Shown: in pieces, positions 15,407 through 23,413 of the stretch
How positions within the stretch are numbered: the first letter of the stretch is position 1
How the letters are laid out: every line of letters starts with the position of its first letter
Origin: JAZFYD01 sp036443405
Lineage (GTDB): Bacteria; Planctomycetota; PLA2
Direction of reading: 5' to 3'
Assembly (NCBI GenBank): GCA_036443405.1
Contig: JAZFYD010000074.1
Location: 1-24,432 of the forward strand
DNA: 24,432 nt
Notes under the pieces: model-generated
What the model was told of the DNA's origin: nothing
Databases searched by the model: none
What the model saw: the letters and a program-made list of their open reading frames with translations, nothing else
Translations under genes and position numbers: made by a program

Positions 15407-17134
15407 CTACTCGCCGAAGGCCTTAGCCAGGTGCTTCTTCAGCTCCTTCTTGTCGTTTTTGAACTTCGCCACGTCGAACTCCGGCACGGTCTTGTTCTTT
15501 TTGGCCGTGTAGGTCTTGATCCAGCGCTTGAACTGCGTCGCCATCGAACCGCGGCCGTAGTGCATCAGATGCGTGTAGCCCCACGCCGTCGCGCGCAGAT
15601 CGGGCTTCTCGGCCTCGGCGAAGTCCTTGTTGGTCCAGGCGATGACGTTGGCGAATCCAACGACGGTTTCGGCCGTGACGCGGGTCTGCAGCATCTCGAG
15701 CAGCTCCGGATGGCCGGCACGCGCATCGCCGCCCGAGCGGCCGGCCGCCTCGATGCAGGCGAGGACGCCTTCGCGGTACCAAGCGGGCGGCGGCACAGGG
15801 AGGTCACGGTGCTGCATCGCGCGGGCGAGGGCGACGTAGAGGCGGCCGCGCCACGTCGCGAGCGTCTCGCCATCGTCGGGCGGCGCGGTCGCGACGACCA
15901 TCTGGCGCGACATGTCGTACGTCGCGTGTTCCGTGCCGAAGTGATGGCTCTCTTCCTCCATCGCATCGGCGGCCACGACCAGAACTCCCACCGGTCGCGC
16001 CTTGCGCCACTCTCCGGCGCCGAGTTTCGGCCAGCTCTTCTCGAACCCTGTCAGCTGCGATGTGATCGCCGCACCGACGGCCGCATCGGGCCCGAACACG
16101 CGGAGCAGTTTCTTGTACGTCGTCTCCTTCAATTCGCCCGGCGTGAATCCGATCTCTTCGAAACCCTTGTAGGCGCTGTTTTGCAATACAACGGTCTCGG
16201 CCACACCGTCGCCGAACGCGCGCTGCTTGGCGAACACGCTGTCTTTCACCTGGAGCGTCAGCGAGTAGCCGATGCCGTTCGCTTCGTATCCGAAGACGTA
16301 TTGCACGTACCCCGGCCTGCGATTCTTGATCAGCATGCGCGGCGGGTTGTCGCCCATCATCCTGCCGGACACGCTGGCGTAAGTTCGTTTGAGTCGGCTC
16401 AGCAGTTTGCCGAGCACGCGGGCCGCGCTGAAACTCTCGCCCTCGTTCTTGAACGTCAACGTCCCGCTGCCGCTCTTGAGTACGAGCCACACCTCGGCGT
16501 CCTCGCTCGGAACGCGCTGCCAGGAACCCGGCACGACCAGCGAAACCCGATGCTGCCAGTCGCCCAGGCGCACGGGCGCACTCGTGGTCGCGTTCGCCGT
16601 TCCCGTCGTGGCCGCCGTACCGTCGCCGAGGCGCACGGACGCGACGATCGCCATCAGCTGGCGCAGCCAGGTCTTCTCGTACGTCGAGCGCATCCCGCTC
16701 ACGACCGTGATGATGAGACCGTCCCCACCGTCGCCGAGAAAACGTCGCAGGAAGATCTGCCGTTTCTTCGGGATGTCGATCCGGTAGCCGATGAACGGGT
16801 CGTCGATTTTTTGAATGCGCGCTTCGCTGTCCTTGGCGCTGTCGTACTTGAGGTAGCGCTCGCGGTTCTCGATCTCGTTGTTCATGCCATCCTCGCGCTG
16901 GATGGTCATCACATGACCGCCCTGGCGCGCGAGCGACGACGCCAGAAGGCTGAGGATCTGGGTGCCGGCCGGCGGCCGCTTGGTCCAAAGCTCCGGGACC
17001 GTCACGATGACGCGGCCCTCGTCGTCCATCTCGTCGCGCGTCCTGCCCTTGAACGGGTCGTCGTTCTGCGCGGACGCGGGAACGACCATCAGGAGCAACA
17101 CACCAACCCAACCAGTGCAAACGTTGAAGCCCAT
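15407..17134 (-). CDS. Secreted protein of unknown function with a DUF1570-like C-terminus
   Basis: The 575-residue protein has a Sec signal peptide (to about residue 22, ...VPASAQ) and AAGG 5 nt before the ATG. Two similar halves, about residues 35-170 and 185-325, share a pattern of 'VIVTVPELWTKRP' or 'RVSLVVPGSWQRVP' followed by a short hydrophobic strand and a long amphipathic helix, and look like an internal duplication. The C-terminal 200 residues resemble DUF1570/peptidase-MA-like proteins: 'RLYVALARAMQHRDLP', 'PPAWYREGVLACIEAAGR' (Trp452) and 'ATAWGYTHLMHYG'. The zinc-binding HExxH expected of an active peptidase is absent (Q-H-R-D-L in its place), so it is probably inactive. It diverges from the HEAT/VWA gene across 72 bp. 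Confidence 0.82.
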   Translation of the reverse strand: MGFNVCTGWVGVLLLMVVPASAQNDDPFKGRTRDEMDDEGRVIVTVPELWTKRPPAGTQILSLLASSLARQGGHVMTIQREDGMNNEIENRERYLKYDSAKDSEARIQKIDDPFIGYRIDIPKKRQIFLRRFLGDGGDGLIITVVSGMRSTYEKTWLRQLMAIVASVRLGDGTAATTGTANATTSAPVRLGDWQHRVSLVVPGSWQRVPSEDAEVWLVLKSGSGTLTFKNEGESFSAARVLGKLLSRLKRTYASVSGRMMGDNPPRMLIKNRRPGYVQYVFGYEANGIGYSLTLQVKDSVFAKQRAFGDGVAETVVLQNSAYKGFEEIGFTPGELKETTYKKLLRVFGPDAAVGAAITSQLTGFEKSWPKLGAGEWRKARPVGVLVVAADAMEEESHHFGTEHATYDMSRQMVVATAPPDDGETLATWRGRLYVALARAMQHRDLPVPPPAWYREGVLACIEAAGRSGGDARAGHPELLEMLQTRVTAETVVGFANVIAWTNKDFAEAEKPDLRATAWGYTHLMHYGRGSMATQFKRWIKTYTAKKNKTVPEFDVAKFKNDKKELKKHLAKAFGE

Positions 17135-17205
17135 GGGACCTTTTTAACCGACGGACGCCGAAACACGGACCGCGAGGAGGCAAACCGCGCTGACCCCGGT
17201 TCCGG

Positions 17206-17211
17206 TATGCT
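17206..17211 (+). promoter_or_regulatory. Candidate -10 element before the HEAT/VWA gene
   Basis: TATGCT ends 7 nt before a GTG at 17219 that is in frame with the HEAT/VWA protein. If this is the -10 element, transcription would begin at that GTG and the ATG at 17207, which lies inside the hexamer, could not be the start. No Shine-Dalgarno stands at proper distance from either codon. Confidence 0.3.
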
Positions 17212-18790
17212 CGGCCGCGTGCGCGCGGTTTGGGTTCTCTGTCTGCTCCCGGGTCTCCTCCATGCGGCCGATCCGGTGGCCGAACAGGCCGCGATCATCG
17301 ACAAACACGAGCGCGACCCGTTTGAGCAAAAGAAGCGATCGCGCGCGATGTCCGCGCTCTCCCGGATCGGCTCGGTGGACGCAGCGCGCGTGATGGAAAA
17401 ACTGCTGGAAGATCCGTACCTCCACATCCGCGACGACGCCGTCTACTACCTGAGCCTGTGCGGGTTCAAGGACCCCGAATCGCTGATCTTCCTGTGCGAG
17501 TCGCTTCTGAAGCGGCGCAGTCCCGAAACCCGTTTCCGCCTCGCGCACGCGATCCGGCGCTCGCAAAAAAAGTCCGCGGTTCCGGCCCTGGTCGACGCGA
17601 TGCGAAAAGAGCGCGACCTCCGCGCGTTCGAGGCGATCGCCGAGGCGCTTCAGCGGCTGCCCGACGACACGGCGCTGGAACCCTTGTCACGAAAGGCCAA
17701 CCTCTACCCCAAGGGACGGGCCGCCTGCATCCGTGCGATGGGCGCCGTGCCGGCGGGTGTCGGCTACTGCCTGGCGTACAAGGACGACGAGGACGACGCC
17801 GTGCGCGCAGCGCTTGTCGACATTCTCGCGCTGCGAAAGAAACCGATCCTGCCCGAACGCGAAATCGACGACAGCGTGGGTGTCATGGAGGGCATCGCCT
17901 TCGCCGCGGCCCTCTCCAAGACCAAACCGCCCGACCTCGCGTTGCGCCGCGCGGAAGGCCTCCTGAAGCATCCGTCATGGCGCGTTCGAGCCGCGGCCAT
18001 CGACGGCGTCGTCGAGATGCACGCACCGGAACTGCTCGGCGATCTCGTCGAGCGCCTGGAAGTCGAAAAAGGGCGCCTGCGATTCGATGCGTGGCGCGCG
18101 CTCCGGCGCATGACCGGCAAGGACATCTCCCCCGACGCGAGCCTCTGGCGCGCGCTGCTCCCGATGCACACGCTGCCAGACAAACGCCCCTTCCAAAACG
18201 AGATCGAATCCCCCGGAGGAACCTCGGAATACTGGGGGATCCCCGTCGTGTCCGAGCGGATCGCGTTCGTCGTGGATCCGTCGGGCAGCATGCGTAAGGG
18301 AAACAAGATGGAACTCGCGCGAGAGCGCTTCGGAGAGATGAGCAAGGGGCTCACGAAAAAACAGCGCTACGACGTCTTCGTCTACCGCTACCCGTCGGAT
18401 CATCCGCCCAAGCCGTATCTCGACCGGTGTTTCGGAAAGCTCAAATCCGGCTCCACAAAGAAAGCGGTGAAGTGGCTGGGCCGCCAGGAGCCGAAAGGCT
18501 GGGGTGCGCTCTACGAGGCCATGGCCGCGGCGATCGACGACGACGACGTGGACACGATCTATCTCCTGAGCGACGGACGGCCGAGCCGCGGCTTCGTGAC
18601 CCATTGGAAACGGGTGCTCGAGGAGATCGCGCGCATCAACCGCTGGCGGCAGGTGCGCATCCACACCATCCTGGTCGGGACCGAGGGCACGGACCGGCGG
18701 TTCATGGCCGCCCTTGCCGAATCCGGCGGCGGCCACGCCGTGGGCAGCGACAAAAAGCCGCTCGCGGAGCGGGGCGACGGCCAGAAGTGA
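17207..18790 (+). CDS. Secreted HEAT-repeat and von Willebrand factor A domain protein
   Basis: The 527-residue protein (523 if the GTG at 17219 is used) begins with a signal peptide 'VRAVWVLCLLPGLLHA'. Residues about 45-310 are HEAT-type helical repeats ('DPYLHIRDDAVYYLSLCG', 'HPSWRVRAAAIDGVVEMHAPELLGDLVERL'). A VWA domain follows from about 345: MIDAS motif D357-P-S-G-S and 'LLSDGRPSRG' (Asp456) are present, but the MIDAS Thr expected after 'GW' is Gly433 ('GWGALYEAM'). Planctomycete genomes have many such proteins; they probably mediate protein contacts in the envelope. The frame remains open far upstream, but that part is antisense to the neighbouring gene. It precedes the zinc-finger gene by 83 bp. 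Confidence 0.87.
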   Translation: MLGRVRAVWVLCLLPGLLHAADPVAEQAAIIDKHERDPFEQKKRSRAMSALSRIGSVDAARVMEKLLEDPYLHIRDDAVYYLSLCGFKDPESLIFLCESLLKRRSPETRFRLAHAIRRSQKKSAVPALVDAMRKERDLRAFEAIAEALQRLPDDTALEPLSRKANLYPKGRAACIRAMGAVPAGVGYCLAYKDDEDDAVRAALVDILALRKKPILPEREIDDSVGVMEGIAFAAALSKTKPPDLALRRAEGLLKHPSWRVRAAAIDGVVEMHAPELLGDLVERLEVEKGRLRFDAWRALRRMTGKDISPDASLWRALLPMHTLPDKRPFQNEIESPGGTSEYWGIPVVSERIAFVVDPSGSMRKGNKMELARERFGEMSKGLTKKQRYDVFVYRYPSDHPPKPYLDRCFGKLKSGSTKKAVKWLGRQEPKGWGALYEAMAAAIDDDDVDTIYLLSDGRPSRGFVTHWKRVLEEIARINRWRQVRIHTILVGTEGTDRRFMAALAESGGGHAVGSDKKPLAERGDGQK

Positions 18791-18859
18791 CCGGATCCTG
18801 AGCCGCCGCGCCGGGACAGCCGATGGCCGCGACCCGACGTCGGAACTCGCGTTTTGCGT

Positions 18860-18865
18860 TACATT
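18860..18865 (+). promoter_or_regulatory. Candidate -10 element before the zinc-finger protein gene
   Basis: TACATT ends 8 nt before the ATG at 18874, in an AT-richer patch, with no Shine-Dalgarno in between. This again fits a start of transcription at or within a base or two of the start codon. Confidence 0.35.
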
Positions 18866-18873
18866 CTCGGCAT

Positions 18874-19791
18874 ATGCGCACCCTGTTCTGCCTCACGATC
18901 CTGGTGAGTTTCGCGGCTGCCGGCGAGGAACTGCTGACCGACCCGCCGAAGAGCTCGCGAGCGAATGATCTCCACAAAAAAGCCAAGAAGATCTGGAAGG
19001 AGATCTCGCCTCTCTACGACAAGGTCAACGCCGGCGAGAAGGTTGAAGTCGCCGAGATCGCGGCCGCGATTCCCAAACTCGAGGACGCGCTCTCGTTCGG
19101 CGAGAAGTCGGTCGAGTTGCGTTGGAACGACGACGCGAACGAGCTGATGGTCACGCTCACCGAAGCCTGGTACGCGATGCGGGCGAAGGTGCCGCCGCCT
19201 ACGCCGCCGACAAATCCCAAGGCCAAAGAGAAGTGGGAGAAGGCGCAAAAGAGCGCGCGGAACAAGCACAAGATCGCGGCTCGCAGATTCCTGATGAAAC
19301 AGGGCGCGCTGCGGCGCTATCAGAAGATCTACAGCTTGTGCAATACGTGCAGCGGCCGCAAGGAAATCCGTAGCGGATTCGGCAACCGGCGCCCCTGCAC
19401 AGCATGTGACCAGCGGGGCGAGCTGCCGAGTTCGAAGACTCTACTCACCGCGTGGTGGCACGGTTTCAGTCCGCACTATCGCGCGTCCCAGGGCAACCTC
19501 TCGCGCATGGAGCGCCGACTCTCGGGCGCACGAAACGATCCGAAACACGCGGGGCCGTTTCTCACCAAGTTGAGGGTCCTCGGTGATCCGGAGTTTCACG
19601 ACACGTGGATCCGGGTTCATCTGCTCGAGTACTGGCACGAAGGTCGCAACGACATGAAGAGGCCCCAGAAGCGCAAGCAGTACGTGGACCTCTTCCGCAT
19701 CGGCCGCAACTGGTACTTCCACCAGCAACGCTTCGACAGAAAGGTGCTGGATCTACCGCCGGCACCCGAGGAAGAGGAAAAAGACAAGTAG
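18874..19791 (+). CDS. Small secreted protein with a DnaJ-like CxxC zinc-finger
   Basis: The 305-residue protein has a short signal peptide (MRTLFCLTILVSFAAAG) and a Lys-rich helical N-terminal part (about 25-150). A four-cysteine module C156-N-T-C159 and C175-T-A-C178, with Gly residues after each pair ('CSGRKE', 'CDQRGE'), resembles one repeat of the DnaJ CxxCxGxG zinc domain. A C-terminal region of about 120 residues is unrecognised. The family is not known to me. In an oxidising periplasm the cysteines could be disulfides instead of zinc ligands. The start at 18874 is chosen for the signal peptide; 18823 is in frame but gives a poor one. The gene follows the HEAT/VWA gene on the same strand. 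Confidence 0.8.
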   Translation: MRTLFCLTILVSFAAAGEELLTDPPKSSRANDLHKKAKKIWKEISPLYDKVNAGEKVEVAEIAAAIPKLEDALSFGEKSVELRWNDDANELMVTLTEAWYAMRAKVPPPTPPTNPKAKEKWEKAQKSARNKHKIAARRFLMKQGALRRYQKIYSLCNTCSGRKEIRSGFGNRRPCTACDQRGELPSSKTLLTAWWHGFSPHYRASQGNLSRMERRLSGARNDPKHAGPFLTKLRVLGDPEFHDTWIRVHLLEYWHEGRNDMKRPQKRKQYVDLFRIGRNWYFHQQRFDRKVLDLPPAPEEEEKDK

Positions 19792-19823
19792 GGTCCGCCC
19801 CCGGCCTGCCCCGACGTCGCGAG

Positions 19824-21218
19824 TTATCGGTTGACTCCGGGCAACGACGTCGCGAGCTGGGCCGCGTGCCCGGCGTTGAAGAAGTAGGTCACGCCGCCAC
19901 CGATCGTGAGCGATGAGTTCATGATGTCGCCGTTGGACATCATCGGATCCGTGTGATTCAGGCCGAGGCTGTGGCCGATCTCGTGCGCAAGTACCGCTGC
20001 GAGAATGCGGCCGAAGTTGTCCGCCGCGTCGAAGATGAGCTGTGCACGCGCATGCGCCGGCTCCTCGCCGAGGAGCATCGCCTCGAGTTGCGGGATGTCG
20101 GACGCCTGGATCGGCGAACGCGTGAGCGCATTGCCGTAAGCCGCAACCTGATTCGCGAGCAGCCGGTTCGCGAAGACACCGAGGGCGGTGCCCTGGGAAC
20201 TGCCGCAGTCGTGTTCGATGAAGTTGTTGCCTGCATCAACCAGCGCGGTGCCGACGATACCGCTGCTCGGACCGTGGCGAACGCACATCGTGTTGTAGAG
20301 GTTCGGGTTCCCGAACTCGGCGGATCCCGGCGCGGGTGTGGAACCCGACGTCGGCCCGCCCGGCTTCACGAACGAGATCGCGAAACCACCGGGTTGCGCC
20401 TGGCCGCTGGCGCCGTTGCCATAGAACTGGCTGACGTACCCAAGCGTCCGGCGGATCAGAAGGTCGCGAGCAAGGCGATCCTCGGTCGTTCCGTCTGCAT
20501 CCGTGCTCGACTGGTGGCGCAGACCGAGCGCGGCAAGCACCTCGTCGATGTCCGATGCGTAGGTCGGGGTGGGATCGTACGACACGTCCCACTGGAGCCA
20601 CCAGACATCGGTGCCCGCTCTCGCCTCGAAACCCGCGAACGGATCGTCGCCGACGGTGATCGCGATCTCGTCGAAAAACCCGTCCTGATCCGTGGCACGC
20701 ACGACGTCGACGCCGTGGGCGCTCCCGGCCGTGTACGCACCGCTCGCATCGAGCGCCGCGCCGGACTGGTTGGCAGAGAAGTCGAACACGTAACCCGCCG
20801 CCCCGCCGGTTGCCTGAAGCTGGGCGGACACACCGGGATCGACCGTTCCCGGCTGGCTCGACGCGATCTCGATGTCGCGCACCTCGAGCGAAGTCGAGAG
20901 CACATCGACGTTTTTGAAACCGTCCTCGACGACCAGGATCAGCGACGCGCTCGCGGACGACGTCGGAATTCCGATCATCACCCCGGCGGACGTGAGCGAA
21001 ATGCCTTCCGGCAGCTGGTCGCCCGCGGTCGAGACGGACCATTCATACGGCGGGTTGCCGCCCTGGGCCTGCATCTGACGAAAGATCGCGTGCCCGACGT
21101 TGCCCTGTCCCAAGGACTCCGTTTGAATGGCAAGGGTGGTGATTGTGGTGCTGTCCGACCCGCTGCCACCGCAGGCGGCCAGCAGGATCAAACTGGCGAG
21201 AGTGAATCGGATTTGCAT
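19824..21218 (-). CDS. Metzincin (matrixin-like) metallopeptidase lipoprotein
   Basis: The 464-residue protein carries a lipobox (LLAAC, Cys16). Residues about 50-115 look like a putative Ig (He_PIG-type) domain: 'PPYEWSVSTAGDQLPEGISLTSAGVMIGIP'. The C-terminal part holds the full metzincin motif HExxHxxGxxH as H412-E-I-G-H416-S-L-G-L-N-H422, followed by a Met-turn candidate 'DIMN' (Met433). It should be a zinc endopeptidase anchored in the envelope, with unknown substrate. The start at 21218 is preferred to 21302 because the signal peptide begins there, with a G-rich Shine-Dalgarno-like run about 12 nt upstream. The gene converges with the zinc-finger gene and diverges from sfsA across 69 bp. 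Confidence 0.9.
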   Translation of the reverse strand: MQIRFTLASLILLAACGGSGSDSTTITTLAIQTESLGQGNVGHAIFRQMQAQGGNPPYEWSVSTAGDQLPEGISLTSAGVMIGIPTSSASASLILVVEDGFKNVDVLSTSLEVRDIEIASSQPGTVDPGVSAQLQATGGAAGYVFDFSANQSGAALDASGAYTAGSAHGVDVVRATDQDGFFDEIAITVGDDPFAGFEARAGTDVWWLQWDVSYDPTPTYASDIDEVLAALGLRHQSSTDADGTTEDRLARDLLIRRTLGYVSQFYGNGASGQAQPGGFAISFVKPGGPTSGSTPAPGSAEFGNPNLYNTMCVRHGPSSGIVGTALVDAGNNFIEHDCGSSQGTALGVFANRLLANQVAAYGNALTRSPIQASDIPQLEAMLLGEEPAHARAQLIFDAADNFGRILAAVLAHEIGHSLGLNHTDPMMSNGDIMNSSLTIGGGVTYFFNAGHAAQLATSLPGVNR

Positions 21219-21287
21219 GGGGAGTGAATCCCCCCTGCTTCCTTCATCGGCAGCGGGAGGGTGCTCCCCTATCGGGAACAAGGACGA

Positions 21288-21968
21288 ATGCACTGGAGCC
21301 AAGAACTCGTCGAAGGCCGCCTAATCCGGCGCTACAAGCGCTTTTTGGCCGATATACAGTTCGATAACGAGACGGTTGTCACGGCGCACTGCCCCAATCC
21401 CGGCGCGATGACGGGGCTCGCGGAGACCGGCAGCGCGGTTCTCGTCACCAAGAGCGGCGATTCAAAGCGCAAGCTCGCGTACACGTGGGAGCTTGTGAAG
21501 GTCGGCCGGATCTGGGCAATCGTGAACACCCAAATCGCGAACCGGGTGGTCGCGGATTGGCTGCGCCGCGGTCTCGTTCTTCCCGGTCACACTGCGATCC
21601 GGAGCGAGTTCAGACGCGGCGACTCGCGCTTCGACTTTCTGCTCGATGACCACTGCCTCGTGGAGGTCAAGAGCGTGACCCTTGCCGCCGGCCCCGGCGA
21701 GGGCGCGTTTCCCGATTCAGTCACGGTGCGGGGCACGCGCCACGTGGAGGGACTGGCGCAAGCGGCGGCCGATGGGATGCGCGCGGTACTTCTGTTCTTT
21801 GTCGCGCGCGGCGATCTTTCTTCGGTCCGCCCCGCCGACGAAATCGATCCGACCTACGCCGCCGCGCTCCGCGACGCGGCCAGACGCGGCGTCGAGGTGA
21901 TGGCGGTGCGGGCCCGCGCGACGCGCCGGGGCATCGCGTTCGACGGCGTCGTGCCGGTCAACCTTTGA
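21288..21968 (+). CDS. sfsA: SfsA family protein (sugar fermentation stimulation protein homologue)
   Basis: The 226-residue protein matches SfsA along its length: 'EGRLIRRYKRFLADIQFDNETVVTAHCPNPGAMTGL' at the N-terminus, 'SEFRRGDSRFDFLL' and 'CLVEVKSVTL' in the middle, 'FPDSVTVRGTRHVEGLAQAAADGMRAVLLFFVAR' near 140-175. The D...ExK arrangement belongs to a nuclease-like fold, and E. coli SfsA binds DNA, but the family's physiological role is not settled. AAGGA lies just before the ATG at 21288; an upstream in-frame start at 21261 lacks such support. It is followed on the same strand by the queD-like and smpB genes at 49 and 15 bp, so a three-gene transcript is possible. Confidence 0.93.
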   Translation: MHWSQELVEGRLIRRYKRFLADIQFDNETVVTAHCPNPGAMTGLAETGSAVLVTKSGDSKRKLAYTWELVKVGRIWAIVNTQIANRVVADWLRRGLVLPGHTAIRSEFRRGDSRFDFLLDDHCLVEVKSVTLAAGPGEGAFPDSVTVRGTRHVEGLAQAAADGMRAVLLFFVARGDLSSVRPADEIDPTYAAALRDAARRGVEVMAVRARATRRGIAFDGVVPVNL

Positions 21969-22017
21969 GGTCTTCGCGAAACAGGGTACATAGGGTCTGA
22001 CCGAGAACCCTTAGCTC

Positions 22018-22419
22018 ATGCCTGAAGTTCGACGCACGATTCACTTCTGTTACGGCCACCGCATCCAAGGCCACGGCGGCGGATGCCGGTATCTGCACGG
22101 ACACAACGCGAAGATCGAGGTTGTCTGCCGCGGGCCCCTGGACGATCTGGGCATGGTCGTCGACTTCCACGAGATCCGCCGCATCGTCGAGGGCTGGATC
22201 GATCAGAACTGGGACCACCGCATGATCCTGCAGGACGGGGATCCGATGATTCCGATCCTGAAGGACCAAGGCGAGCCGGTGTTCGTGATCGACGAGGTGC
22301 CCACGGCGGAGAACCTCGCCGCGTATCTCTTTCACATCGCCAGAGAGGGTGGCCTGCCCGTTACCAGCGTGCGCTTTTGGGAAACACCGTCGAGCATCGC
22401 GGTCTACGACGATGCCTGA
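22018..22419 (+). CDS. queD: 6-pyruvoyl/6-carboxy-tetrahydropterin synthase family enzyme
   Basis: This 133-residue enzyme has the family's zinc ligands His14 ('CYGHR'), His27 and His29 in 'CRYLHGH', with catalytic Cys23, then 'GMVVDFHEI', 'NWDHRMIL' and 'PTAENLAAYLF'. The C-x3-HGH spacing is that of QueD, which makes 6-carboxytetrahydropterin from dihydroneopterin triphosphate for queuosine and other 7-deazapurines. Other PTPS-type activities cannot be excluded, and no queC, queE or queF lies in the window. No good Shine-Dalgarno precedes the ATG. It lies between sfsA and smpB on the same strand. Confidence 0.88.
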   Translation: MPEVRRTIHFCYGHRIQGHGGGCRYLHGHNAKIEVVCRGPLDDLGMVVDFHEIRRIVEGWIDQNWDHRMILQDGDPMIPILKDQGEPVFVIDEVPTAENLAAYLFHIAREGGLPVTSVRFWETPSSIAVYDDA

Positions 22420-22434
22420 TTCGGAGCGCGGGCC

Positions 22435-22896
22435 GTGAGCAAGAAGGACAACACCGACGGCCGCCAGACAATGGCGCGCAACCGTCGCGCACGCTACGAC
22501 TACGAGATCCTCGAGGTCGTCGAGGCGGGTCTCTCCCTGCTCGGCCCCGAGGTGAAGTCCATCCGCTCGGGCAAAGCGTCCATCGCGGAAGCGTTTGCGC
22601 ACTTCGATGGCACCGAACTGTTTCTCAAGGGCATGCACATTCCGGAATACAGCCACACCGGGTACACGGAGCACGAACCGCGACGCTCGCGAAAGATGCT
22701 GCTGCACAAAAAGGAGCTGACCAAGCTCGCCGCGGCGGTCGCTCGTGACGGCCTCACGCTCATTCCGTTGGAGCTCTATTTCAAAAAGGGCCGCGCCAAG
22801 ATCGAGCTTGCGCTGGTGCGCGGCAGGAAGCGCCGCGACAAGCGCCAAGCGCTGAAGGAGAAGGCGGCGAAGCAGGAGATGCGGCGCTCGAAGTGA
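22435..22896 (+). CDS. smpB: SsrA-binding protein SmpB
   Basis: The 153-residue protein is SmpB, which delivers tmRNA to stalled ribosomes. Clear motifs are 'NRRARYDYEILEVVEAGLSLLGPEVKSIRSGKASIAEAFAHF' near the N-terminus, 'GMHIPEYSHTGYTEHEPRRSRKMLLHKKE' in the middle, 'LTLIPLELYFKKGRAKIELALVRGRK' and a basic C-terminal tail 'RRDKRQALKEK'. The start is GTG with GGAG 9 nt upstream, 15 bp after queD. Its RNA partner ssrA begins 160 bp downstream on the same strand, an arrangement seen in many bacteria. Confidence 0.97.
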   Translation: MSKKDNTDGRQTMARNRRARYDYEILEVVEAGLSLLGPEVKSIRSGKASIAEAFAHFDGTELFLKGMHIPEYSHTGYTEHEPRRSRKMLLHKKELTKLAAAVARDGLTLIPLELYFKKGRAKIELALVRGRKRRDKRQALKEKAAKQEMRRSK

Positions 22897-22902
22897 GCGG
22901 AT

Positions 22903-22920
22903 GTGGCCTGATTCGGCCAC
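22903..22920 (+). terminator. Weak hairpin after smpB
   Basis: GTGGCC (22903-22908), loop TGATTC, GGCCAC (22915-22920) form a perfect 6-bp G-C-rich stem 6 nt after the smpB stop. No T-tract follows, so it may act as a weak terminator, an mRNA 3'-end stabiliser or nothing. Confidence 0.4.
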
Positions 22921-23024
22921 CGAAGCACAGACCCAACGAAGGGGCAAAGCGGAGCAAAAAACAGCCCCGTGGGAAATGTGCGCTAGGATCCTCGGATTGA
23001 CAAGTGAAGAGCGAGACAGAAGCT

Positions 23025-23044
23025 TCAACGGCGTAAGCCGTTGA
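23025..23044. repeat. Hairpin element just upstream of the tmRNA gene
   Basis: TCAACGGC (23025-23032), loop GTAA, GCCGTTGA (23037-23044) form a perfect 8-bp dyad that ends 12 nt before the mature tmRNA 5' end. The core matches the hairpins at 3124-3141, 23420-23439 and 23497-23516. A TTGACA hexamer at 22997-23002 could be a -35 element, but no good -10 lies at standard spacing. Confidence 0.85.
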
Positions 23045-23056
23045 GCAAAACAACAC

Positions 23057-23410
<354 letters not shown>

Positions 23411-23413
23411 ATT

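Noticed and set aside
15431..18790. A single rightward open frame of 1119 codons covering the DUF1570-like gene and the HEAT/VWA gene
   Set aside because: Its first 590 residues are antisense to the DUF1570-like gene and have the Arg/His/Leu-rich makeup of shadow frames in high-GC DNA. The protein family and signal peptide start only at 17207.
21969..22017. A preQ1 riboswitch before the queD-like gene
   Set aside because: The 49-bp spacer has only a weak AGGGT/ACCCT hairpin and lacks the preQ1 aptamer pattern with its A-rich tail.
22997..23025. A full sigma-70 promoter for ssrA built on TTGACA
   Set aside because: The -35 hexamer is perfect, but the 16-18 bp spaced hexamers (AAGCTT and neighbours) do not resemble TATAAT, and the site is 55 nt from the mature 5' end. 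I mention it only as a possibility.
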